Assembly (NCBI RefSeq): GCF_014649015.1
Contig: NZ_BMSF01000013.1
Span: forward strand, 124,001-188,000
Source: Streptomyces narbonensis
Lineage (GTDB): Bacteria > Actinomycetota > Actinomycetes > Streptomycetales > Streptomycetaceae
Length of the DNA: 64,000 bases
Direction of reading: 5' to 3'
The position numbers were made by a program, and so were the translations under genes. Below are positions 15,560-23,005 of the stretch, piece after piece. The notes beneath the pieces were generated by a model, which searched no databases, was not told the origin of the DNA, and saw only the letters and a list, made by a program, of their open reading frames with translations. Position 1 is the stretch's first letter. Each line of letters begins with the position of its first letter.

Positions 15560-16057
15560 GTGGCCCAGCAGACCAACGACCAGCCGAAGGCCCTCAAGCC
15601 GGCGCTCGAATCGATGACCCTGCTGGTCGCCGCCGTCATCGTCCACGACAAGGCCACCAATCGCGTCGTCCTCCTCCAGCGCAGCGAGAACGCCAAGTTC
15701 GCCCAGGGCATGTGGGACCTTCCCGTCGGCAAGAGCGAACCTGGCGAACCCATCACCGAAACCGCGGTCCGCGAGCTCTACGAGGAGACGGGCCTCACCG
15801 TGAAGCCTGAGTCCCTCAAGATCGCCCACATCATCCACGGCGCCTGGGGCGTCGAGGCCCCCAACGGCTTCCTCACCGTCGTCTTCGCCGCCCACGAATG
15901 GACCGGCGAACCCGAGAACCGCGAACCGCGCAAGCATTCCCAGGTCCGCTGGGTCGACGCCGACGCCATTCCAGCGGCGTTTGTGTCGACGACGGCCAGT
16001 GCCCTCAACCGCTACCTCGATGGAGGTCCTCAGGTATCAACCGATGGGTGGAGTTGA
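15560..16057 (+). CDS. Nudix hydrolase
   Basis: This 165-aa protein has a complete Nudix box, spaced G-x5-E-x7-REUXEEXGU, from GKSEPGE to RELYEETGL, within a normal Nudix fold (LLVAAVIVHDKATNRVVLLQRS upstream; VRWVDADAI downstream). Start GTG 15560 is preceded by gaaggga; ATG 15527, two bases after the regulator stop, is an alternative adding 11 residues. In Streptomyces element pSAM2 the Pif immunity factor is a Nudix protein that blocks redundant transfer, so an entry-exclusion role is possible. Housekeeping nucleotide hydrolysis is equally possible. Confidence 0.85.
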   Translation: MAQQTNDQPKALKPALESMTLLVAAVIVHDKATNRVVLLQRSENAKFAQGMWDLPVGKSEPGEPITETAVRELYEETGLTVKPESLKIAHIIHGAWGVEAPNGFLTVVFAAHEWTGEPENREPRKHSQVRWVDADAIPAAFVSTTASALNRYLDGGPQVSTDGWS

Positions 16058-16127
16058 CTCGTGTCCAAGTTGCCGCCGGTTCCAGAATCCGTCTGAGCTG
16101 CGGTCCTCGAAGTAGTAGCGTTCGCCC

Positions 16128-16592
16128 ATGCGACGCGTGGTGTTCGACTCGAACGCAATCGATCCGGTGGCAGACACGCCCGGTGCCTACGAAGTGCTAG
16201 AGAACGCGGTTGAAACCGGTCGCCTAGAAATTCTCTATACCCACGTCACGGTTGATGAGCTGGTGGCGATACCGGACATGGAGCGACGGGCCTGGTTGGT
16301 CTTGCTGATGGCTTCCCTCGGCCGCGTGGTGCCTACGGGTGATACCGCAGTCGACTTCTCGCGGGTCAACTTCTGCCGAGTGGGGGCAGACGAAGACGAA
16401 GACGTACTGGAAGCTCTTCGGTCCGGCAACATCGATCACACTCGTGATGCTCTTATCGCGGCGACTGCCCGATTCGAGGCATGTCCGCTTGTGACCAACG
16501 AGCGTCGACTGGCGAATCGATCTCGCGAACGCGGTCTCGAGGTTCTTACCACGCGCCAATTGCTTGCCGAGTTCGACTTCATGATCCCGTAG
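16128..16592 (+). CDS. PIN-domain protein
   Basis: This 154-aa protein shows the PIN nuclease pattern: Asp7 in MRRVVFDSNAID, Glu44 in TVDELVAI, Asp107 in HTRDALIAATA, and a final TNERRL where PIN proteins usually have TxD or TND. PIN nucleases cut RNA using Mg2+. No antitoxin-sized gene precedes it (70-bp gap after Nudix). Its codon use is visibly less GC-rich than its neighbours, suggesting separate acquisition. It may be a stand-alone effector or a toxin whose antitoxin is lost. Confidence 0.72.
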   Translation: MRRVVFDSNAIDPVADTPGAYEVLENAVETGRLEILYTHVTVDELVAIPDMERRAWLVLLMASLGRVVPTGDTAVDFSRVNFCRVGADEDEDVLEALRSGNIDHTRDALIAATARFEACPLVTNERRLANRSRERGLEVLTTRQLLAEFDFMIP

Positions 16593-16691
16593 GGCGAGAA
16601 CCTGATCCGTCGCTTCCGGCGTGGGGTCGTTCGAAGGTCGACTTCCCTGACGCCCGATGCCGGAGGTGCCTCAGTGCCATTCCCGAGGCAC

Positions 16692-18161
16692 TCAGCCCGC
16701 GACTCGTGGCACGCCGCCCTTGCGTCCAATGTTGAAGGCGATGCGATACACGTCGGGCAGGTCGATGCGGTCGTCGCGGCGGCGGCGCATAACGCCTAGG
16801 GTGATCAGCTCCTCGACGAGGCGGCCCGGGTCGTCGGGGTGGCGAGGACCGGTTCGGACGAGGGTGTCCTCGTCCTGGGTCTCGTATCGCTCAGCTTCCT
16901 TGAGTAGAGCGTCGGTCAACCGGACCTCCTGCCACAGCTCCAGGACGGTTTCCTGGTCGATGGGTACTTGTCGGCCGGCGAGTGGGTCGACAGCCAGACG
17001 CACCCACGGCATATCCTCACCGACTTCCCGTACACGGGTCTCCGAGGCGGTCTGGACACCCCGGCGGATGCCCTCGTGGTGGATGGCGTACTCGTGGCCC
17101 GCGTATTTGCCACGGGTCTCCGAGACAGCCTTGCCCAGCGCGCTGAGGAAGCTGCGCGGGCTCACCTGCTCGACGCCGTCCATGAGGTGGTTGGGAAGCC
17201 AGGTGTATGTGTTCCCCTTGCGGTAGTTGGCACCCATGTAAGGGCCGGCGATGAGCGCGAACTGCTCGGCCTGGTACTGCTCGTCACCGCTTAGGAGTGC
17301 AGGAGGGAGGTGGCGGTGCCCGCCAGCGTCGGCCTCCCAGCCGCCGGTGAGGCGACGGAAGCGGTCCGCACGGTCGCTGCTGTGGTTGCCCATGTAGTGG
17401 AAGAGCAACCCGTACAGACTCGCGCGGGACCAGGAGAGGCTGGCGGCGTTGGCTGTCAGCTTGGACGCGTCGGGGAAATGGAGCAGGGCGCCGTCGAACA
17501 TGTCGGGGCGGATGAAAACTTTGAAGCGGATGTTGCGGGTACCAAGACGCATTGCGAGGGCCAGCTCCAGGATGCCACTGACAAGGCGGTCTGCCTGGGC
17601 GCGTACCCGGTGGAGGTGTTCCAGGGCGTCAAAGAGAATCAGGTGGGTGGTGCCCTCCTCCTGAGCCTGTTGGTCGGCCTGCTGCACCGTACGCTCTGAC
17701 GCGCCCGGGTTGGCGCGTACCCAGGCAACCCGGTCGCGCCACTCCACCAGCTCTCGTAGTTCCGGCTGGCCAAGTGCCGTCAGTAGTACCGCGTACCAGA
17801 TGTCGTAAGGCCGAATATTGGCCTCTGCGAGCTGCCGCAGGACACTTGTGCCTGGGTATAGGTCGGGCTTAACAGACGCTCCGTACCCGGCTGAGACAGT
17901 GAGCCGACGCAGCCGTTCAATCCCATACTCCTGCGCCGCGACCTGACGCAGAGTGTCGTCGAGCAGTGAGCGGTACCAGAAGGTCTTACCGACGCCCCGT
18001 CCACCGCGTACGACCGTGCTATCGACATAGAGGGCTGCTCGGTGGCCGTCTGGGGTAAACAACGTGTGGAGGTCAGGCAAGAGCGTGTCGGCGTCGGTCG
18101 CCTCGGGCAGCGTGTCCGAGAGGAGGTCGCGATACTCCTCGGCGCCCAATGCGGTGGTCAT
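16692..18161 (-). CDS. P-loop ATPase, third gene of HEPN-like/KGGVGR-ATPase module
   Basis: This 489-aa protein has a Walker A motif, GRGVGKT (54-60), preceded by strand LYVDSTVVRG. A Walker B-like strand, THLILFDALEHLHR, comes some 120 residues later, followed by KVFIRPDMFD. This resembles STAND/AAA-type proteins that act as switch ATPases, but I do not recognise a named family. The C-terminal part (LITLGVMRRRRDDRIDLPDVYRIAFNIGRKGG) looks like a winged-helix end. Its ATG overlaps the TGA of the upstream ATPase gene by one base (TGATG). A decayed second copy of part of this gene lies at about 20255-20385. Confidence 0.75.
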   Translation of the reverse strand: MTTALGAEEYRDLLSDTLPEATDADTLLPDLHTLFTPDGHRAALYVDSTVVRGGRGVGKTFWYRSLLDDTLRQVAAQEYGIERLRRLTVSAGYGASVKPDLYPGTSVLRQLAEANIRPYDIWYAVLLTALGQPELRELVEWRDRVAWVRANPGASERTVQQADQQAQEEGTTHLILFDALEHLHRVRAQADRLVSGILELALAMRLGTRNIRFKVFIRPDMFDGALLHFPDASKLTANAASLSWSRASLYGLLFHYMGNHSSDRADRFRRLTGGWEADAGGHRHLPPALLSGDEQYQAEQFALIAGPYMGANYRKGNTYTWLPNHLMDGVEQVSPRSFLSALGKAVSETRGKYAGHEYAIHHEGIRRGVQTASETRVREVGEDMPWVRLAVDPLAGRQVPIDQETVLELWQEVRLTDALLKEAERYETQDEDTLVRTGPRHPDDPGRLVEELITLGVMRRRRDDRIDLPDVYRIAFNIGRKGGVPRVAG

Positions 18162-19543
18162 CAGGTTCCTTCATTCTGCGGCTCGGCGGTGATCAGGAGA
18201 ATGGCGGTCTCCAGGAAGTCACGGTACGCGGCCTGGACGAAGGCGCGGTCTTGCCAGCCTGGGGCGCTGTCCGCGTCCAGGCCAACCAGTCCCGGCTCGA
18301 ACAGAATGGGGATCGGGTGGTGGGGGGCCGAGTCGTCCTCCAGAGAAGGAGAGAAGGCCCCGGGGAGGAGCTCGCCGGTCGCCAGTAGGGGTGCGTCGTC
18401 GTCGTACAACACGCTGAAGCATTCCCAGGAGTGCTCGCGGAACGACTTCAGGTATGCATCCATGGGGCGTTGCGGGGAGTCCGGGACCATGGACGCGACC
18501 ATACGCAGCTTCTCGCGGATGAGGCGGGCCTGGCCGGAGGCGTTCCATGCCCCGAAGAGATCGCCGTAGCCAGACCAGGTCTGCCTGTTGTCGGTGCCGA
18601 ACAGGAGGGCGAGGTCGCAGAGCCGGGAGATGGTGACGGCAGCGATGTCGTGGATACCAGCCCGGCTGTCCAGCAACACCACATCCGGGCGGCGGCCACT
18701 CTCGCTGCCCCGTGCAACGGCACTCTCACAGGCCCGGACGGCGGTTTCCAAGCGGTCGGCGAAGTCCGCGCCTGGAATGTCGGCGTACACGCGATTGAGC
18801 TTGTCGACGTAGGAGTAGGGCACACCCGCCGAGCCCTGGCCACGTGCGGGTGCCACCCAGAGCTCGCCCCGGCCGGTTCGGGGGGTGTAGCCGGTGGGTG
18901 CTACCAGGTCCAGGATGGCGGCATTGTGCACAGCCGACTCAACAAGCTGATCAACAACACCGTGACGGGGCAGCTCGGCTCCTGCACTGAGCAGTGGGCC
19001 AGCACCAGGAGACTCCAGATCGAGGTCGACGACCAGGACGATGTGCCCACGGTCAGCGAGATGGCGAGCGAGGACGGCAGTGGCGGTGGTCCGCCCTACA
19101 CCGCCCTTGAAGCCGTAGAGGGCAGTGCGATGAGTACGCGAGCCATCCATTTCGAGAGCGGGCGTTGAGACCTGCCCCCAGTCTTCTCCAACCACGGTGT
19201 TGTCCAGGAGACGGACATTGCCGTGGCCTTCTCCTGGGCGGTGCTCTGGGTCCGGCTGGATCCTTGCAGAGTTCAGTAGGTCGTCTGCCGAAAATAGGGC
19301 GGAGGCGAGTAGGAGTGGCCGGTCAGTGGCGTATGGGCGGAGGGCCGCAGCGAGCCGCTCTGTCCAGGCCCCCGCCCAGTCCGCCTCGGCCTGGCGTCCG
19401 CGGTCGTCAACAACCAGGGTGAACCGCCCCAGCACGTCCCGCACGAGCAGCACGTCCAAGCCCTCGGCGGCCACCTCGTAGGCGACGCCGAGAGCACGGG
19501 GGCGGGCCTCGTCGAAAAGGACGGGGTGAGGGGACAGAGTCAC
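18161..19543 (-). CDS. ParA/MinD-like ATPase with KGGVGR variant motif
   Basis: This 460-aa protein has a unique N-terminal domain of about 135 residues (strand-rich, VLLVRDVLGRFTLVVDDRG). A SIMIBI-type NTPase domain follows: deviant Walker A GFKGGVGRTTATAVLARHLA (K146, R151 where ParA has K), then VLVVDLDLESPGAG and DVVLLDSRAGIHD. The Arg in place of the second Lys defines the KGGVGR group, whose members occur in defence-like contexts rather than in plasmid partition. No ParB partner is nearby. The start is GTG 19543, overlapping the upstream stop by four bases (GTGA). Confidence 0.82.
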   Translation of the reverse strand: MTLSPHPVLFDEARPRALGVAYEVAAEGLDVLLVRDVLGRFTLVVDDRGRQAEADWAGAWTERLAAALRPYATDRPLLLASALFSADDLLNSARIQPDPEHRPGEGHGNVRLLDNTVVGEDWGQVSTPALEMDGSRTHRTALYGFKGGVGRTTATAVLARHLADRGHIVLVVDLDLESPGAGPLLSAGAELPRHGVVDQLVESAVHNAAILDLVAPTGYTPRTGRGELWVAPARGQGSAGVPYSYVDKLNRVYADIPGADFADRLETAVRACESAVARGSESGRRPDVVLLDSRAGIHDIAAVTISRLCDLALLFGTDNRQTWSGYGDLFGAWNASGQARLIREKLRMVASMVPDSPQRPMDAYLKSFREHSWECFSVLYDDDAPLLATGELLPGAFSPSLEDDSAPHHPIPILFEPGLVGLDADSAPGWQDRAFVQAAYRDFLETAILLITAEPQNEGT

Positions 19544-20022
19544 AGCAGCCTTCCGGTGATCAGGGCCTGCTCGTGCAGGACGAGGATTTCCCTCGCCACG
19601 GTACGCCGCTGCGCTACGTGCGCTTCGACGGCTGTGGTGCCGTCAAGGTAGCGGTCATCGACTGACCAGGAGTCGAAGGCCGTCAGGTTGCCGAGCGCGG
19701 CGGACAGGCGGGCGGCGGATCTGCCGTGCGTCAGTAGGGCCAGGTCGGCGGTGACCCAGGGCAGGTGGCCGTAGTCGTGGACAGCCTTACCCGTGACCGG
19801 ATCTGCGACCCAGGGGCGTATGGCCGGAGGCTTGTTCGGCTTTCTGGGGTTCATGGTGGCCGGCGTGAAGCGCAGGACCATGCTTTTGAGGGCACATTCC
19901 ACCGCGAAACCGAAATGGTGATCGGCATTGGGTAGGCGGTTGCCGTCGTGGAGGTAGACGGCGTCGTCGTAGTGCCGCACAGCGGCGTGGGCGTAGTGGT
20001 GCTCTGCTGGATTCCCCGACAC
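19540..20022 (-). CDS. Small HEPN-like helical protein, first gene of the module
   Basis: This 160-aa protein starts at GTG 20022. Its first helix pair (YDDAVYLHDGNRLPNADHHFGFAVECALKSMVL) resembles HEPN domains, where an amphipathic helix is followed by an Ala/Glu-Lys helix. A late DDRYL followed by a long helix VEAHVAQRRTVAREILVLHEQAL also fits, RY being common in HEPN proteins. A clear RX4-6H ribonuclease motif is not certain, so it may be catalytic or an adaptor. It leads a three-gene operon with 4-bp and 1-bp overlaps. HEPN is an inference from pattern, not a demonstrated match. Confidence 0.55.
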   Translation of the reverse strand: MSGNPAEHHYAHAAVRHYDDAVYLHDGNRLPNADHHFGFAVECALKSMVLRFTPATMNPRKPNKPPAIRPWVADPVTGKAVHDYGHLPWVTADLALLTHGRSAARLSAALGNLTAFDSWSVDDRYLDGTTAVEAHVAQRRTVAREILVLHEQALITGRLL

Positions 20023-20254
20023 GCGAGGATCATAGGGCGGGTCTCATCCGAGTGGCCCTGTACGTCTGTCCTTCCACCGCTACTTGCGCAACTCCTTCAG
20101 GGAGAGCATCCACTACCGCCATTCACTCGACAGGTTCGCCACGACCGTACGGCTGACTGAGGCCCGAGTGGCTTGCGGACCATCCGAAGACGGAAGCCGC
20201 AGTTTGGGTGGCTTGCCAGCGCCTTGAGGGTGGCCTGCTGAAGGTCCCGCCATC
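20023..20254. other. Non-coding stretch upstream of the HEPN-like operon
   Basis: No convincing gene is seen between the HEPN-like start and the ATPase relic. The region should hold the promoter of the minus-strand operon but shows no clear -10/-35. Because it borders a decayed gene, part of it may be further eroded coding sequence. Confidence 0.5.
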
Positions 20255-20385
20255 GTCTCTTCTCCGGGCTCAGAGGAGGTCTGAACGTCCCGGCGGATGC
20301 CCTAGTGGTGGATGGGCGTACGTGTAGCCCGCCTACTTGCCGTGGGTCTTGGACCGTGCCCAGTGTGTACGCCGGCGGGCAGAAG
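20255..20385 (-). pseudogene. Decayed fragment of a second copy of the 16692-18161 ATPase
   Basis: The stretch from ctgaacgtcccggcggatg (20281) to cttgccgtgggtct (about 20350) aligns closely with 17053-17122 inside the ATPase gene, in the same orientation, with weaker similarity on both sides. On the minus strand the intact gene reads SETRGKYAGHEYAIHHEGIRRGVQ. The fragment reads SKTHGK, TAG, AGYTYA, then a one-base insertion, IHH, TAG, GIRRDVQ. Two stops and a frameshift show that it is dead. It implies that another copy of the module, or a duplication, once existed upstream. Confidence 0.75.
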
Positions 20386-20503
20386 AGCGGTCGGTTCTGC
20401 AGGGAACAGAATCAGCCGGACGCAGCCGTTTGCCCTCTCCTCAGGACGGACGCTGCGAAACTGTCGAAGGAACGGAAGGCAGCGTTGTCGGGGGGAGAGC
20501 GCA

Positions 20504-20713
20504 GTGGCGCAGAAGAGCGACAAGCCCTACTACCGGGCAGGGCACTGGGTGCGGCCGCCGGCCGCCAAGCAGGTGAAGAAGCCTGCGACGGGCCTTGTGA
20601 TTGCTGCGGCGTTGCTGGCTATTGCTGCCTGGAACACGGTCTTCGGTGATGACAGCGAGGCACCTGTTCCGGCTCCGCAGCAGGCGTCTCCGACTGCCTC
20701 AGCTACTCCCTGA
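20504..20713 (+). CDS. Small single-pass membrane protein
   Basis: This 69-aa protein starts at GTG 20504, with ggggggagag about 5 bp upstream. It has a short basic cytosolic N-terminus (KSDKPYYRAGHWVRPPAAKQVKKP), one transmembrane helix (GLVIAAALLAIAAWNTVFG) and an acidic then Pro/Ser/Thr tail. The longer frame back to 20312 is arbitrary. It converges with the caspase gene, with a 15-bp tail overlap. It is an orphan small protein of unknown role; if real it could be a membrane partner of a neighbouring conflict protein. Confidence 0.55.
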   Translation: MAQKSDKPYYRAGHWVRPPAAKQVKKPATGLVIAAALLAIAAWNTVFGDDSEAPVPAPQQASPTASATP

Positions 20714-21877
20714 ACGGTGATCTCGACTGCGACCGTTTCGCCGAGATAGTCTTCCGGTCAACCGCTGCAACGTAGTGGGCTTCTGGTGCTGGCGCGGGTG
20801 CGGGACGGTGTGCGGCGCGGTGTCGGTCGTCGTATCCGTTAGCAACCGCGTCCAGACGGCATGCCACTCAGCGACCTGCTGATCTGGCACGCCACAGGCG
20901 GACAGGTACGCCGCTGTGGTGGGCCAGGTCTTGGGCAGGCTTTCGCGGTTCAAGAGCCTGCTGACGGTACCGGGCGAGATGCGTCCACCGGAACGCTGGC
21001 TGACCATCTGATGGGTGAGACCGCTCGTCACACGAACATCGGCCAACGACTTGAAGAAACCCCTGACAGTGCGGATTCCCGAGGGACTCGGCCAGGAGCG
21101 CCCTGTGGCTGGCTTCCCGTCGGCAGAAGGGGTGGTCGCGGTTGTCGGCAGGCAGGCCAGGTTGCGGCCAAGAGCGAGTCGGGCCCCGGTGTTCCTGTCT
21201 CTCGCCTGTGGGTCGGGGCGCCCCTTAGCCGCCAGCCTGATGCGCAAGTGTCGGTACAGCGCTCCAAAGTCGATCAGCTCAGGCCCATTGGGGATGCCCG
21301 TCTGAAGCGTGTCGAGGAGCTCGCCGGTGAACGCGGTGAAGGTCTCGTCCGGCGGGGCGAGTGCTTGGCGTGTTTCTGCAGCAGCGGCCAGCAGGAATGT
21401 TCCCTCCACGGCCGCCTGATCGGCCAGATCTGATGGGCCGCCCATCGTCCCGAGGGCCAGACCGCTGTAGCAGCAGTCGAGGACAACGACACATCGATCG
21501 GCCCGGCCGTTCAGGAGAGCCTGCCGTATCCACCGATAGGGCAGTCCGGTCTCCACGCGTTGCTGCTTGGACTGCGGCATGGCCAGATAGAGGTCCCCTT
21601 CGGGGTCGACCAGCCCATGACCGGCGAAGTAGATCAGCACGGTGTCGCGCGCTTGCTCGGCTGCGGCTCGCACTGCGGCCATGGTCATCTCTGCGGTCGT
21701 GGGGTTGGAGAGGATCGTGCAATGCTCCTGCGGCAGGGTCCAAGAGGCGGGTCCGGTCAGCGCCTCGGCCAGAGCGGTCAGGTTGTTGGACACAGCCGGC
21801 AGCGACTCCAGGTGGTCGTAGTGGCTGGTGCCGATCAGCACGGCTCGGGTCGCGCCGGGGTCGGGCAACACGCTCAT
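20699..21877 (-). CDS. Caspase-family peptidase with C-terminal HTH-like region
   Basis: This 392-aa protein has an N-terminal caspase (C14) domain: AVLIGTSHYDHLESLPAVSNNL opens the fold, His87 lies in IYFAGHGLVDPEGDLYLAMP, and the catalytic Cys is C136 (or C135) in VVLDCCYSG. After a linker, residues about 275-345 look like an XRE-type HTH common in Streptomyces (TSGLTHQMVSQRSGGRISPGT, then VSRLLNRESLPKTW and AAYLSACGVPD...AEWHAVW). The tail is basic. Caspases in this setting are cell-killing effectors. Its ATG overlaps the EACC1 stop by four bases (ATGA), so the pair is co-translated. Confidence 0.85.
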   Translation of the reverse strand: MSVLPDPGATRAVLIGTSHYDHLESLPAVSNNLTALAEALTGPASWTLPQEHCTILSNPTTAEMTMAAVRAAAEQARDTVLIYFAGHGLVDPEGDLYLAMPQSKQQRVETGLPYRWIRQALLNGRADRCVVVLDCCYSGLALGTMGGPSDLADQAAVEGTFLLAAAAETRQALAPPDETFTAFTGELLDTLQTGIPNGPELIDFGALYRHLRIRLAAKGRPDPQARDRNTGARLALGRNLACLPTTATTPSADGKPATGRSWPSPSGIRTVRGFFKSLADVRVTSGLTHQMVSQRSGGRISPGTVSRLLNRESLPKTWPTTAAYLSACGVPDQQVAEWHAVWTRLLTDTTTDTAPHTVPHPRQHQKPTTLQRLTGRLSRRNGRSRDHRSGSS

Positions 21878-22233
21878 GTCCCAGGTGCCTCATCCTCGGT
21901 CGAGGTCTCAAGGGCACGAATGACACGTTCGATCTCGGCATCGCTGCCCTGGGTAAGAACGATCACGGTGTCACCCCGCCTGATCTCGATCCGCGGGTCC
22001 TGGGGCCTGGTTCGCTTCCAGGCGGCCAGCGCCACCACGAAGGAGGCAGCGCTCCATCCGTTGTCAGTCACCAGTTGGATGACGTCCAGCAAACCGCCCA
22101 TCTGCCCTGGCTCGGGAGGCTTCTCTTGGAGTGTCAAGGAGGACGACCTGCGGATCTCTCTGTCTGCCCCCAGCCACTGGTGCAGTGAACGCAGCTCGTC
22201 TGCCTCGGCCCCTACCCGCACGTCGATGCGCAT
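21874..22233 (-). CDS. EACC1-type effector-associated component
   Basis: This 119-aa protein begins MRIDVRVGAEADELRSLHQWL, then GQMGGLLDVIQLVTDNGWSAASFVVALAAWKRTRP and a final strand-helix IEIRRGDTVIVLTQGSDAEIERVIRALE. This is the pattern of effector-associated constant component 1 (EACC1), found beside caspase, trypsin and other effectors in actinobacterial conflict systems described by Aravind and colleagues. It is thought to be a sensor or adaptor with one short hydrophobic helix. It directly precedes the caspase gene with a 4-bp overlap. Assignment is by recall of the family pattern. Confidence 0.75.
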   Translation of the reverse strand: MRIDVRVGAEADELRSLHQWLGADREIRRSSSLTLQEKPPEPGQMGGLLDVIQLVTDNGWSAASFVVALAAWKRTRPQDPRIEIRRGDTVIVLTQGSDAEIERVIRALETSTEDEAPGT

Positions 22234-22372
22234 GGTTCCCCCTGTCTCCGCGTGTCGGCGGTCTTCCGCATTTCCATCGTCGGGCAGAACCGGCTTTCCT
22301 GTGTGCGTTTGGCTTGTTCAGGCCCTTAACTGGTGGGAACTAGGGGGCCTGGGGGCAGTGATTGCACGCGAC

Positions 22373-23002
22373 CTACAGGCGTCGCCAGCCGTTGGCGAAC
22401 TCGCATTGGAGGTCCGTCCAGCGGCGCTGTTCGGCGGGGATGTGGCTGGGGTAGCCGAGGCGTCCCACGCCCTTGACCCACTCGTCCCAGAGGCCGTCGG
22501 GCTCTGTGAAGCGGTCGGCGTGGTGGGCGCCGAGGAGGGCGTCGAGGCGGAGGAGGGCACCTAGGGCGGCGGGCTGGTCGTAGTGGAGGTCGGTGCGGGG
22601 AAGGTAGTGGTCGAGATAGGCGGTGAGGATCTCGGCGTCGGCGTGGGTGCCGAAGCGGGCCAGGGCGAAGCAGTAGGCGCTGCCGGAGTAGCAGACCTCG
22701 CTGGCCAGGAGCAGGTCGCCGATGCGTGCCCGGAACCGTTCGCGGCGGTCGACGCCGATCAGCCAGGCGGCGGTGAGGCGCGAGCGCCATTCGTACCCGA
22801 GGAGAGCTTCCAGTTCTTCGTCGGTGATCGCGGCGGCGTCATTCAGCAGGTGTCGGGTGAAGCGGGTGGTGTGCCACCACCGGGGGCCCAGGAACCGCCC
22901 GCCATTCAGTGCGAGATAGCGCGGGAGGCCGCCGTACGTCCTCGTCACGTAGCTCTCGATCACATGGCCGTAGCCGATCTCCTCGGGGTGCTGGGACGGC
23001 AT
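22373..23002 (-). CDS. DUF6000 family protein
   Basis: This 209-aa soluble helical protein contains VIESYVTRTYGGLPRYLALNG and RHLLNDAAAITDEELEALLGYEWRSRLTAAWLIG, which fit the DUF6000 family, and ends with WTDLQCEFANGWRRL. Helical repeat proteins of this type often occur in immunity arrays of toxin systems. It lies 3 bp downstream of the HEAT-repeat gene stop in the same direction, so the CPCC-HEAT-DUF6000 trio is one transcript. Function unknown. Confidence 0.65.
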   Translation of the reverse strand: MPSQHPEEIGYGHVIESYVTRTYGGLPRYLALNGGRFLGPRWWHTTRFTRHLLNDAAAITDEELEALLGYEWRSRLTAAWLIGVDRRERFRARIGDLLLASEVCYSGSAYCFALARFGTHADAEILTAYLDHYLPRTDLHYDQPAALGALLRLDALLGAHHADRFTEPDGLWDEWVKGVGRLGYPSHIPAEQRRWTDLQCEFANGWRRL

Positions 23003-23005
23003 CGG

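Noticed and set aside
16128..16592. Complete toxin-antitoxin locus
   Set aside because: Only the PIN protein is present; no small antitoxin gene is found on either side.
18161..19543. Plasmid partition ParA
   Set aside because: The Walker A has Arg in place of the second Lys (KGGVGR), a large extra N-terminal domain precedes it, and no ParB or parS-like repeat is nearby.
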